NCBI RefSeq assembly: GCF_028553805.1
Contig: NZ_CP067140.1
Coordinates: forward strand, 1,984,001 to 2,048,000
DNA length: 64,000 nt
Source of the DNA: Paracoccus saliphilus
GTDB lineage: Bacteria > Pseudomonadota > Alphaproteobacteria > Rhodobacterales > Rhodobacteraceae
Direction of reading: 5' to 3'
Made by a program: the position numbers and the translations under genes. Below, in pieces: positions 53,614-63,325 of this stretch. Positions within the stretch are counted from its first letter, which is position 1. Every line of letters begins with the position of its first letter. The notes under the pieces are model-generated. The model was not told the origin of the DNA. It ran no database searches and saw nothing but the letters and a program-made list of their open reading frames with translations.

Positions 53614-54591
53614 CTAATTCCGTTGCAATCTGCGCAGATCGGACAGATCCGGCGGTGTGGACAGATCGAGCGACGGAGACGGCAAAACAGGTGCCGCGCT
53701 GTCCTGATCGCTTTCCGATGCGTCTGGATCCGCGGTTGAAGCGAGGGATTCCGTCCCGTCCTGTCCGGCCTCCTCCTGTCCGGCCGCATCCGTTTCTTCA
53801 GCCATCTCTGTTCCCTCAGCCGGCGTTTGCGAGTCAATCGCCTCGGCCGATGAGGATTCAGGCAGGCTGTCCTGATCGCTCGCACGGATCTTTCCAGGCA
53901 TCTCGATCGACGCTGGGGCAGATTGCGCAGAAGGCCTCTCGAGTGCACGACCGTCGTCAGCCTCGGGCGCCTCGGTCTGCGACAGGTCGCTGCCGGGCAT
54001 TGCGGTTTCGGGCGGCAGGTTCACGGCCGTGGCTCCGACAGGTGCAGGCTCGGCCGCGGGGGCGCTGACCGCAGGAGGCTCGGATTGCCCGAATTGCGAA
54101 TTGGGAGTCAGCGGCGTGGGCAATGCCGGCAGCATGTCGCCACCGCGCCCGAATTCCGACCCGACGGGCAAGTCGATCGCCGCTGCCTGCGGTCGATCAG
54201 CTTCTTCCTCGGTCACAGGTTCGACCACAATGTCCGTCGTCCCGATCTCCGGGGACTCGGTCGGAGATTCGGATTCGGTTCCACGAGAAGCCGTGTCGGG
54301 CTCGGCCCCGTCGTCCGATTCCGCCGAACCGTCCGTAGCCGGTCGTGTCCCCACATCGGCACCGGATACCGTCGAGGCGGGTTTCACAGCCACCACTTCG
54401 GGATCGGCAGCGATTGCCGCCTCCTTTGGCGCTGATTCGACCGTTTCAGCCGCGTTCCCGGCACTTGCATCGGCCCCCGGCGCGGGGGGCACGTCCTGCT
54501 CTGGCAGCGGTGTCAGCAATGACAAGGCCGCCAGCCCTACCGCGCTGATTCCCGCGCCATGCAGCAAACCTTTCCAGAAACCACGTGCCAT
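53614..54591 (-). CDS. membrane-anchored Ala/Glu/Pro/Ser-rich protein, no catalytic domain seen
   Basis: A 325-residue protein with an N-terminal basic motif and membrane helix (MARGFWKGLLHGAGISAVGLAALSLL region, residues 1-26). About 300 residues of acidic low-complexity sequence follow, rich in Ala, Pro, Glu, Ser and Asp. The start resembles the anchor of divergent polysaccharide deacetylase (YibQ-type) proteins in Rhodobacteraceae, but the deacetylase domain that would follow is absent and the gene ends at the aminotransferase start. It is either a shortened form or a separate anchored linker protein. ATG 54591 has AGAGGCGG before it. Confidence 0.65.
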   Translation of the reverse strand: MARGFWKGLLHGAGISAVGLAALSLLTPLPEQDVPPAPGADASAGNAAETVESAPKEAAIAADPEVVAVKPASTVSGADVGTRPATDGSAESDDGAEPDTASRGTESESPTESPEIGTTDIVVEPVTEEEADRPQAAAIDLPVGSEFGRGGDMLPALPTPLTPNSQFGQSEPPAVSAPAAEPAPVGATAVNLPPETAMPGSDLSQTEAPEADDGRALERPSAQSAPASIEMPGKIRASDQDSLPESSSAEAIDSQTPAEGTEMAEETDAAGQEEAGQDGTESLASTADPDASESDQDSAAPVLPSPSLDLSTPPDLSDLRRLQRN

Positions 54592-54695
54592 CCGCCTCTT
54601 CTTCCCTTGGCCGGGCTTGACCCCCCGGCGCGCTTTGCCCCATCTATAGCGAACCCGTATGCGGGGGGAAACCGCCCCGGAACCAAGGCAAGACA

Positions 54696-55286
54696 ATGAT
54701 CCTTCTGATCGACAATTATGACAGCTTCACCTGGAACCTCGTGCATTACCTAGGGGAAGCGGGGGCCGAGGTGGTCGTAAGGCGCAATGATGCGCTCTCT
54801 GTGGAAGAGGCGCTGGCGATGAAACCTGACGGCATCGTGATCTCTCCGGGCCCATGCGATCCGGCGCAGGCGGGGATCTGCATCGATCTGATCCGGGCGG
54901 CAGCGGAAAGCGAACTTCCGCTGTTCGGCGTCTGCCTGGGCCATCAGGCCATCGGCGAGGCATTCGGTGGCAAAGTCGTCCGCGCGGGCCGCATCCTGCA
55001 CGGCAAGGTCGATACGATCCGCCATGACGGCAGCGGCGTCTTCACTGACCTGCCCTCGCCACTGAAGGCGACGCGCTATCACTCGCTGACGGTCGAGCCC
55101 GACAGCCTGCCGAATTGCCTACGCGTCACTGCCACTTCGGATGACGGGACGATCATGGGATTGATCCACGCCGATTTGCCTGTCGAAGGCGTGCAATTCC
55201 ATCCCGAGTCCATCGCATCCGAGCATGGGCACGAGATGATCCGCAATTTCCTTGCCCGCTGTCACCCGGGAGAACAGGCCGCATGA
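54696..55286 (+). CDS. trpG: anthranilate synthase component II (glutamine amidotransferase)
   Basis: The 196-residue protein provides ammonia from glutamine to TrpE, and in some bacteria also serves PabB. The nucleophile is the cysteine in [16 protein letters not shown] (about Cys79), and the His-Glu pair is in [13 protein letters not shown] near residue 168. The N-terminal [15 protein letters not shown] is typical. It overlaps trpD by four bases. Confidence 0.96.
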   Translation: MILLIDNYDSFTWNLVHYLGEAGAEVVVRRNDALSVEEALAMKPDGIVISPGPCDPAQAGICIDLIRAAAESELPLFGVCLGHQAIGEAFGGKVVRAGRILHGKVDTIRHDGSGVFTDLPSPLKATRYHSLTVEPDSLPNCLRVTATSDDGTIMGLIHADLPVEGVQFHPESIASEHGHEMIRNFLARCHPGEQAA

Positions 55287-56302
55287 CCGATATCCGCCCG
55301 CTGATCGGCATTGCCGCCACTCGCCCCCTGACCGGCCCCGAGGCTGAATCGGCCTTTTCCGCCCTGTTCGACGGCGCTGCCACCCCGGCACAGATTGGCG
55401 GGTTGCTGATGGCACTGCGCGTGCGCGGCGAAACCGTGGACGAGATCGCCGCCGCAGCACGGGCGATGCGGGCGCGGATGAACCGCGTGCAGGCCCCCGA
55501 GGGCGCGATGGATATCGTTGGCACCGGCGGGGACGGCAAGGGCACGCTGAACATCTCGACCGCAACGGCTTTCGTCGTCGCCGGTGCGGGTGTGCCGGTC
55601 GCCAAGCATGGCAATCGCAACCTATCCTCGAAATCCGGCGCGGCGGATGCGCTGACCCAGATGGGGATCAATGTCATGGGCGGTCCGGCCATGGCACAGC
55701 AGGCGCTGGACCGGGCTGGCATCTGCTTCATGATGGCGCCGATGCATCATCCCGCCATGCGCCATGTCGGCCCGCCCCGCGCCGAACTGGGCACCCGCAC
55801 CGTCTTCAACCTGCTGGGGCCGCTGACCAACCCGGCCTCGGTGCGCCGCCAGTTGACCGGCGCATTCAGCAGCCAGTGGCTCCGCCCGATGGCCGAGGTG
55901 CTGCGCGACCTTGGCTCCGACGCGGCATGGCTGGTCCATGGCAGCGACGGCACTGATGAAATCAGCATCGCGGGCGAAACCCATGTCGCCGCGCTCAAGG
56001 ATGGCGAGGTCAGCGAATTCACCGTCACGCCCGAGGATGCGGGCCTGTCCCGCCACCCCTTCGACGCCATTGTCGGAGGAGAGCCCGCATATAACGCCAA
56101 GGCCTTTCGCGCACTTCTGGATGGCGAGACAGGGGCCTATCGTGATGCGGTCCTGCTGAATGCCGCGGCATCCTTGCTGATCGCGGGAAAGGCCGCCGAT
56201 CTGCGCGAAGGGGCAGCACTCGCCGCCGAAGCCATCGATCGCGGCGATGCCAAGGCCCGGTTGACCCGGCTGGCCGAAGTCACCGGCCCGCCCGAAGCGT
56301 GA
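55283..56302 (+). CDS. trpD: anthranilate phosphoribosyltransferase
   Basis: TrpD joins anthranilate to phosphoribosyl pyrophosphate. The 339-residue protein has the phosphate-binding [20 protein letters not shown] at about residues 75-94, followed by [17 protein letters not shown] and [14 protein letters not shown]. Both overlaps, with trpG before and ung after, are four bases. trpC, which usually follows trpD in relatives, is not here. Confidence 0.96.
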   Translation: MTDIRPLIGIAATRPLTGPEAESAFSALFDGAATPAQIGGLLMALRVRGETVDEIAAAARAMRARMNRVQAPEGAMDIVGTGGDGKGTLNISTATAFVVAGAGVPVAKHGNRNLSSKSGAADALTQMGINVMGGPAMAQQALDRAGICFMMAPMHHPAMRHVGPPRAELGTRTVFNLLGPLTNPASVRRQLTGAFSSQWLRPMAEVLRDLGSDAAWLVHGSDGTDEISIAGETHVAALKDGEVSEFTVTPEDAGLSRHPFDAIVGGEPAYNAKAFRALLDGETGAYRDAVLLNAAASLLIAGKAADLREGAALAAEAIDRGDAKARLTRLAEVTGPPEA

Positions 56303-56937
56303 CACCGCCCGAGACCTGGGCCCATCTGCCCTTCTTCGCCAATGACTGGCCCGCGATTCGCGACCGGCTGCTGAACATACATGACTGGCTGCCCGGTCCG
56401 GACCGGGTCTTCGCAGCATTGGAAGCCGTGCCCCCCGAAAAGCTGCGGGTCGTGATCCTTGGGCAAGATCCCTACCCGACACCGGGCCATGCCAACGGGT
56501 TGGCATTCTCGGTCGAGCCCGACATCCCCCTGCCCCGCTCGCTGCGCAACATCTATGCCGAAATGCGCGAGGATATCGGCGCCGCCCCCGAAAATGGCGA
56601 CCTGTCGCATTGGGCGCGTCAGGGCGTGTTGTTGCTGAACACCTCGCTATCGGTTCCCGCCGGGTCCGCAGGCGCCCATGCCAGATGGGGCTGGCACAAG
56701 CTTGCCGGGCAGGCCATCGCAGAGGCGCAGCGGCACGGTCCGCTTGCTTTCCTGCTTTGGGGCGGACATGCGCAGAAAGCCGCCGCCGGGCTGCCCCGGC
56801 CGCAGGATCTGATGATCGCCACGGCCCATCCCTCGCCGCTTTCCGCCCGGCGGGGTTTCTTCGGTAGCCGACCCTTCAGCCGGATCAACGACTGGCTGAC
56901 CACGCAGGGATATTCCCCGATTCACTGGATGAACTGA
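56299..56937 (+). CDS. ung: uracil-DNA glycosylase, family 1
   Basis: The 212-residue enzyme removes uracil from DNA. The catalytic aspartate is Asp57 in LGQDPYP, followed by GLAFSV; the histidine loop is [13 protein letters not shown] near residue 176. It starts with GTG at 56299, overlapping the trpD stop as GTGA. No better start lies upstream within the shared frame, so translation should depend on trpD. Length is a little short of E. coli Ung, but the core is intact. Confidence 0.92.
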   Translation: MTPPETWAHLPFFANDWPAIRDRLLNIHDWLPGPDRVFAALEAVPPEKLRVVILGQDPYPTPGHANGLAFSVEPDIPLPRSLRNIYAEMREDIGAAPENGDLSHWARQGVLLLNTSLSVPAGSAGAHARWGWHKLAGQAIAEAQRHGPLAFLLWGGHAQKAAAGLPRPQDLMIATAHPSPLSARRGFFGSRPFSRINDWLTTQGYSPIHWMN

Positions 56938-56980
56938 CGGCGGTTCCTCGCGGAAACTTCCACGAACCACAAAAACACCC

Positions 56981-57766
56981 TCAGGGCCGCAGCGCCGGTG
57001 ATATCGAATTCGCCGTGTCCAGAAGTCCCGGCAGAATCTCGGAGTGCAGCCGCTCGTCATCCCAGGTATAGGCCGAGACGGAACATTGCACCCCCGCCAA
57101 CGCACGCCCATCCGGTCCCAGGATCGGTGCTGCGATGGCGACTTCGTTCAACAGCATCTGATCGCGTGTCACCGAGAACCCGTTTGCAGTCGTCTCGTTG
57201 ATACTCTGGCGGATTTCATCGCGATCCATGACCGTCCGTGGGGTAAATACCTTCAATGGCCATGTCTCGATGGCGGCTTCGCGCTCGGCCTCGGGCCAGG
57301 TCGACAGGATCGCACGGCCAACCGAAGTGGACAGCGCCGGCAGCCGCCGCCCGATGATCGTGGCCGCGAAATAGGTGCGTTTGCACGGCAGGCGCGAGAC
57401 ATAGATGATATGATCGCCCGAAATCTCGGCGAGGTTGATCGTCTCGCCCAATTGCCGGGACAACTCGATCAGCTTCGGCACCGCCATGCCGACCAGCGGA
57501 TCCGACCAGTAATAGCAATAGGCCAGCTCCAGCCAGGCATGCGAGGGACGCAGGCGCCGGGTATTGGGGTCCTTGTCCAGGTAACCCTCGTGATGCAACG
57601 TATTGGCGAGACGCTGAATCGTGCTCTTGTCCATGCCCGTGCGCCGCGCCAGTTCACCCAGGCTCATCTCGGGCTTGCTTTCATCGAATGCCCGCAACAC
57701 GCGCAAGCCCTTGGCGAGTGCTCCCACGAACAGCGTATCGCGCTTGGTTTCGCCGCTATCGGTCAT
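56981..57766 (-). CDS. IclR-family transcriptional regulator
   Basis: A 261-residue regulator with an N-terminal winged helix (MSLGELARRTGMDKSTIQRL at about residues 34-53) and a C-terminal effector domain ending in the VAIAAPILGPDGRALAGVQCSV stretch. ATG 57766 follows GGAGGG; a start at 57811 is possible but unsupported. It diverges from the peptide ABC transporter genes, so it probably controls them, likely as a repressor lifted by a peptide or amino acid. Confidence 0.92.
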   Translation of the reverse strand: MTDSGETKRDTLFVGALAKGLRVLRAFDESKPEMSLGELARRTGMDKSTIQRLANTLHHEGYLDKDPNTRRLRPSHAWLELAYCYYWSDPLVGMAVPKLIELSRQLGETINLAEISGDHIIYVSRLPCKRTYFAATIIGRRLPALSTSVGRAILSTWPEAEREAAIETWPLKVFTPRTVMDRDEIRQSINETTANGFSVTRDQMLLNEVAIAAPILGPDGRALAGVQCSVSAYTWDDERLHSEILPGLLDTANSISPALRP

Positions 57767-57793
57767 CAATCCCTCCACCCTCGAGCAAAATAC

Positions 57794-57859
57794 TTGACCT
57801 GTGGGCAACAAGTCTGCTTACTTAATCATAATAAGATTTAGCGTATCACTATGCGATAC
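57794..57859 (+). promoter_or_regulatory. promoter and operator candidate between iclR and the transporter
   Basis: TTGACC (57794-57799) could be a -35 box, with weak -10 sequences (TTACTT or TACTTA) about 18 bases on. GTATC (57843-57847) and GATAC (57855-57859) form a 17-bp inverted repeat, a size suited to an IclR dimer. It lies 38 bases before the binding-protein gene. Confidence 0.4.
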
Positions 57860-57897
57860 AGCAAACAACAACAATCACATCACGGGAGAGTCTGACA

Positions 57898-59412
57898 ATG
57901 GTACAAATGATGTTGCGCAGCGGCACGGCCGCAATCGCCCTTATGGCCGCAGGCGCCGCCTATGCCGACAAGGCAAGCGACACGCTGCGCGTCGCCTTCA
58001 CCAAGGAACTCGAAAGCGTCGACAGCTATTTCAACTCGGCCCGCGAGGGCGTGGTGCTGCAGCGCGCGATCTGGGACGGATTGCTTTACTCCGATCCGGC
58101 GACCGGTGAGTACAAGGGTAACCTGGCGACCGAATGGGAATGGGTCGATGACACCACGCTGGAACTGAAGCTGCGCGAAGGCGTGAAGTTCCACGATGGC
58201 AGCGATTTCACCGCCGATGACGTGGTCTACACGGTGAATTTCGTCGCGGACGAGGCGAATGGCGTAGTGACACAGCGCAATGTCAACTGGATGGATCATG
58301 CCGAGAAGGTGGATGACTACACCGTCCGCATCGTCACGAAGGAGCCCTTCCCCGCCGCCATCGAATACCTGTCCGGACCGGTCTCGATGTATCCTTCCGA
58401 TTATTACGAAGAGGTTGGGCCAAGCGGCATGGGGCTGGAGCCGGTCGGCACCGGGCCCTACAAGGCTGTCAGCGTGGAACCGGGCAAGCATTTCGTGCTG
58501 GAACGGAACGAGGACTATTTCGACGGGCCAAAAGGCCAGCCCGCCATCGCCAAGATCGACGTCCGGACAATCCCGGACGTGAACACCCAGATGGCCGAGA
58601 TCTTCAGCGGCCAGTTGGACCTGATCTGGCAGGTTCCCTCGGATCAGGCCGAACGGATGGCCGAGATGGGGCAGTTCACCGTCGCGAATGAAAGCACGAT
58701 GCGGGTGGGTTACCTGGCGATGGATGCAGCCGGACGATCCGACCCGGAGAACCCGTTCACCAAGCTGGAAGTCCGGCAGGCCGTGAACCATGCGATCGAC
58801 CGTGAGACCATCGTGAACGAACTGCTGAAGGGCAAGTCGACACCGATCCACACCGCCTGCTTCCCCAGCCAGTTCGGCTGTGTTCAGGATGTCACCGAAT
58901 ATGAATACGATCCCGAAAAAGCCAAGGAGTTGCTGGCCGAAGCCGGTTATCCCGATGGCTTCACCACCGAGTTCTATGCCTATCGCGACCGCGAATATGC
59001 CGAGGCCATCGCCAGCTATCTGAACGCCGTCGGCATCGAGACCGATTTCAAGATGCTGCAATATTCGGCGCTGCGCGATCTGAACATGAAGGGCGAGGTG
59101 CCGATCTCGTTCCAGACATGGGGCTCGTTCTCGATCAACGACGCCTCGGCCATGGTCAGCCAGTTCTTCAAGCATGGCGAACTGGACGATGCCCGCGACG
59201 ACGAGGTGCTGGCCGAACTGGACATCGCCGACAGTTCCATCGATCCCGAGACCCGCATCGAGCATTACGGTATCGCGCTGCAACGCATCGCGGATCAGGC
59301 CTATTGGGCGCCGCTCTTTTCCTACAACACCAATTACGTGTTCACGAAAGAGGTCGCCTATACCCCCACCCCGGACGAGGTTCTGCGCTTCCATACCGCG
59401 GCCTGGAACTGA
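57898..59412 (+). CDS. peptide ABC transporter substrate-binding protein
   Basis: A 504-residue family 5 solute-binding protein (DppA/OppA/GsiB type). The signal peptide ends near GAAYA (residue 22). Seen are TLRVAFTKELESVDSYFNS at the mature start, GNLATEWEW, LREGVKFHDGSDFTADDVVY, and a C-terminal two-cysteine segment HTACFPSQFGC. It captures peptides in the periplasm for the downstream permeases. Because the operon ends in a gamma-glutamyltransferase, gamma-glutamyl peptides or glutathione are likely ligands. Hairpins follow the gene. Confidence 0.92.
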   Translation: MVQMMLRSGTAAIALMAAGAAYADKASDTLRVAFTKELESVDSYFNSAREGVVLQRAIWDGLLYSDPATGEYKGNLATEWEWVDDTTLELKLREGVKFHDGSDFTADDVVYTVNFVADEANGVVTQRNVNWMDHAEKVDDYTVRIVTKEPFPAAIEYLSGPVSMYPSDYYEEVGPSGMGLEPVGTGPYKAVSVEPGKHFVLERNEDYFDGPKGQPAIAKIDVRTIPDVNTQMAEIFSGQLDLIWQVPSDQAERMAEMGQFTVANESTMRVGYLAMDAAGRSDPENPFTKLEVRQAVNHAIDRETIVNELLKGKSTPIHTACFPSQFGCVQDVTEYEYDPEKAKELLAEAGYPDGFTTEFYAYRDREYAEAIASYLNAVGIETDFKMLQYSALRDLNMKGEVPISFQTWGSFSINDASAMVSQFFKHGELDDARDDEVLAELDIADSSIDPETRIEHYGIALQRIADQAYWAPLFSYNTNYVFTKEVAYTPTPDEVLRFHTAAWN

Positions 59413-59439
59413 TCCGGCCACGCCCCTACGCCCGCCGCA

Positions 59440-59487
59440 GGATGGCCGGACAACCGGCCATCCCAAACCCGGCTCGATATGCCGGGT
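59440..59487 (+). promoter_or_regulatory. intercistronic hairpins between binding-protein and permease genes
   Basis: GGATGGCCGG-ACAA-CCGGCCATCC (59440-59463) is a perfect 10-bp stem without a T run, followed by a 6-bp stem ACCCGG/CCGGGT (59467-59487). Such hairpins after binding-protein genes often protect the 5' message and keep binding protein more abundant than the permease. Confidence 0.6.
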
Positions 59488-59512
59488 CATGCAAGCAAGG
59501 ATGTGAATTCAG

Positions 59513-60430
59513 ATGCTTCGCTTCATCCTCAAGCGATTGGGCCTGGCGCTTCTCGTCGCGCTCACCGTTTCCTTCATCAGCTTCAGCCTGCTGTTCCTCG
59601 CGGGTGATCCGGCAATCGCCATCGCGGGCGAAAGCGCCAATGCCGAGGATATCCAGTCGATCCGCGAACTCTATGGCTTCGACCGGCCGATGCTCGTGCA
59701 ATATGCCGACTGGCTGTGGAACGCGCTGCGCTTCGATTTCGGGCAAAGCTATTACTTCAAGCTGCCCGTCGCCGACCTGATCGCCGAGCGGCTGTCGGTC
59801 ACGATGACCCTCGGGGTCTGCGGCATCCTGTTCGCGCTGTTCACCGCCGTGCCCCTGGGCGTGATCGCGGCGATCCGCCCCAATTCGCTGATCGACCGGA
59901 TCGCCCTGTTCCTGTCGGTCGCCGGTCAGGCAATGCCCAGCTTCTGGTTCGGACTGATCCTGATCGTGATCTTTGCCATCCAGCTTGGCTGGCTGCCCGC
60001 CTCGGGCGCGTCCAGTTGGCAGCATTTCATCATGCCGACCGTGGTGCTTGGCTATTACGCCATGCCTGCGATCATGCGACTGACGCGCGCCGGGATGCTC
60101 GAAGTGCTTTCCGCCGACTATATCCGCACCGCCCGCGCCAAGGGCGCGCCCGAAGGCCGGGTGCTGTTCAAGCATGCGCTGCGCAACGCGATCATCCCGG
60201 TCGTCTCATTGGCGGCGGTGCAGATGGGCTTCATGCTGGGCGGTTCCATCGTGGTCGAGTCGATCTTCGCTCTGCATGGCGCGGGTTACCTTGCGTGGGA
60301 ATCAATCGGCCGCAACGATCTGCCCACCGTGCAGGCGCTGATCCTCGTCTTCGCCCTCTTCTATATCGTCTTCACCTTTCTGGCCGATGTGCTGAACGCA
60401 TGGCTGGATCCCCGTATGAGGAGCAGCTGA
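59513..60430 (+). CDS. peptide ABC transporter permease (DppB type)
   Basis: A 305-residue inner-membrane permease with about six helices and the ABC-permease loop RTARAKGAPEGRVLFKHALRN near residues 204-224. The N-terminal FILKRLGLALLVALTVSFISF is typical of the DppB/GsiC subunit. It pairs with the DppC-type subunit encoded two bases downstream. The AAGGA ribosome site is rather far, at about 12 bases. Confidence 0.94.
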   Translation: MLRFILKRLGLALLVALTVSFISFSLLFLAGDPAIAIAGESANAEDIQSIRELYGFDRPMLVQYADWLWNALRFDFGQSYYFKLPVADLIAERLSVTMTLGVCGILFALFTAVPLGVIAAIRPNSLIDRIALFLSVAGQAMPSFWFGLILIVIFAIQLGWLPASGASSWQHFIMPTVVLGYYAMPAIMRLTRAGMLEVLSADYIRTARAKGAPEGRVLFKHALRNAIIPVVSLAAVQMGFMLGGSIVVESIFALHGAGYLAWESIGRNDLPTVQALILVFALFYIVFTFLADVLNAWLDPRMRSS

Positions 60431-60431
60431 G

Positions 60432-61322
60432 ATGACAGCTCTTCCCGATGCCGCAGAGATCACCGGTCCCACGCCCGGCCAGCAATTGCGCAAGCGCATG
60501 TTCGGTCACCAGGGGTTCATGATCGGCGCGGTCTTCCTGGTGCTTCTGGTTCTGGTCGCGATCTTTGCCCCGGTCCTGGCACCGCATGATCCCTATGCCC
60601 AAAGCCTCGGCGACCGGATGCTGCGCCCGGTCTTCATGGATGGAACATGGGACCATCCGCTCGGCACCGACCATCTGGGCCGCGACTACCTGTCCCGGCT
60701 GATCTATGGCGCGCGCATCTCGCTGCTGATCGGGGCGGTCGCGGCGCTGATCTCGGGCCTGATCGGCACGGCGCTCGGTGTCGCCGCAGGATATTTCGGC
60801 GGGCGTGTCGATGCGGTCGTGACATTCCTCATCAATGTCCGGCTGGCGATGCCGGTGGTGCTGGTCGCCTTGGCCGTGGTCGCGATCCTTGGCGGGTCGC
60901 TGAACGTGGTGATCGGGGTTCTGGGCCTGTTGCTCTGGGACCGCTTTGCCGTGGTCATGCGCGCCTCGACGCTGCAAATCCGAGGCCGTGAATTCGTTGC
61001 CGCCGCCCGCGCGATCGGCTGCTCGACCCCGCGCATCCTGCTCTCCGAGATCCTGCCTAACATTTTCAACAACCTGATCGTCGTCGTCACGCTTGAAATG
61101 GCCCATGCGATCCTGCTGGAAGCGGCGCTATCCTTCCTCGGCCTCGGGGTGCAGCCGCCGAACCCAAGCTGGGGGCTGATGGTGTCCGAGGGCAAGAACA
61201 TGATGCTGTTCGAGCCATGGCTGGTGCTGATCCCCGGTGCGGTGCTCTTCGTGCTGGTGCTGGCAATCAACCTGATGGGCGACGGGCTGCGCGACGTGAC
61301 CGCGCCCGAGAACCGCAATTGA
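60432..61322 (+). CDS. peptide ABC transporter permease (DppC type)
   Basis: A 296-residue inner-membrane permease with an N-terminal cytoplasmic extension, the HPLGTDHLGRDYLSRLIYG stretch near residue 74, and the ABC loop EFVAAARAIGCSTPRILLSEI at about residues 186-206. It forms the channel together with the DppB-type subunit. The next gene begins 11 bases after its stop. Confidence 0.94.
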   Translation: MTALPDAAEITGPTPGQQLRKRMFGHQGFMIGAVFLVLLVLVAIFAPVLAPHDPYAQSLGDRMLRPVFMDGTWDHPLGTDHLGRDYLSRLIYGARISLLIGAVAALISGLIGTALGVAAGYFGGRVDAVVTFLINVRLAMPVVLVALAVVAILGGSLNVVIGVLGLLLWDRFAVVMRASTLQIRGREFVAAARAIGCSTPRILLSEILPNIFNNLIVVVTLEMAHAILLEAALSFLGLGVQPPNPSWGLMVSEGKNMMLFEPWLVLIPGAVLFVLVLAINLMGDGLRDVTAPENRN

Positions 61323-61333
61323 GGGGACGAGAC

Positions 61334-62334
<1,001 letters not shown>

Positions 62335-62338
<4 letters not shown>

Positions 62339-63315
62339 CCGACAATCCCGTTCTAGAACTGAAGAACGTCTCCAAGACCTACACGGTCAAGCAGGGGCTT
62401 TTCGGCAAGCCGCGCCCCTTGCGGGCGATCAACGATGTCTCGCTCAAGCTGGGGCGGGGCGAGGTGCTGGGGCTGGTCGGCGAATCCGGCTGCGGCAAAT
62501 CCACGCTCGCCAAGATCCTGCTGGGGCTGGAGGCCCCCACCGAGGGGCAGGTTCTGGTCGATGGCCAGACGCTTGCCGGTCAGGACCGCATCGCCCTGTC
62601 CCGGCGCATACAGCCGATCTTTCAGGACCCCTATTCCTCGCTGAACCCGCGCAAGAGCATCGAGGATATCGTCAGCCTGCCCCTTCGTGTCCACCAGATC
62701 GGAGACTCAGCCAGCCGGCAAAAGAAGGTGCGCGAGATGCTGGATATCGTCGGCCTGCCCGTCCGGGTCGCGCGCAGCTATCCCAACCAGATGTCCGGCG
62801 GTCAGCGCCAGCGCGTCGCCATCGCCCGCGCCCTGATCATGAATCCCGAGATCGTCATCTGCGACGAGCCGACCTCGGCGCTGGATGTCTCGGTGCAGTC
62901 GCAGATCCTGAACCTGTTGGGCGATCTGCGGCAGGAATTCGGCCTGACCTATCTGTTCATCAGCCACAATCTCGCCGTGGTCGAGCATCTCGCCACCCGC
63001 GTGGCCGTGATGTATCTGGGCCGGATCGTGGAAGAGGCCGGCGTGGCCAGGCTGTTCGAAGAGGCACGGCATCCCTATTCCCGCGCTCTGCTGGAATCGG
63101 TGTTGACTCCCGATCCCGGCCTCGGCGTGCCCGACACACAGCTTGGCGCGGCCTATCCCAATCCGATCTCTCCCCCTTCGGGCTGCGCCTTCCATCCGCG
63201 CTGTGCGAAAGTGATGCCGCATTGTTCGCAGATCGCACCCACCCCCATTGCAACGCCGGATGGCCATGTCGAATGCCATCTTTACGACGACACGCCCGCA
63301 CGCGCGGCAAGCTGA
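62335..63315 (+). CDS. peptide ABC transporter ATPase (DppF type)
   Basis: A 326-residue ATPase with Walker A GESGCGKST near residue 57, signature MSGGQRQRVAIARAL, and Walker B EIVICDEPTSALDVS. The C-terminal extension carries CAFHPRCAKVMPHC cysteines, as in oligopeptide ATPases. It works as a heterodimer with the DppD-type subunit. The gamma-glutamyltransferase starts 10 bases later. Confidence 0.94.
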
Positions 63316-63325
63316 GGATCAGGCC

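Noticed and set aside
53613..53948. N-terminal extension of the aminotransferase frame
   Set aside because: The added 112 residues are Arg-rich, overlap the low-complexity protein gene in another frame, and precede the normal family start.
57880..59490. A 536-codon open frame antisense to the peptide-binding protein gene
   Set aside because: It lacks a ribosome site and any motif; the sense gene is a clear family 5 binding protein with signal peptide.
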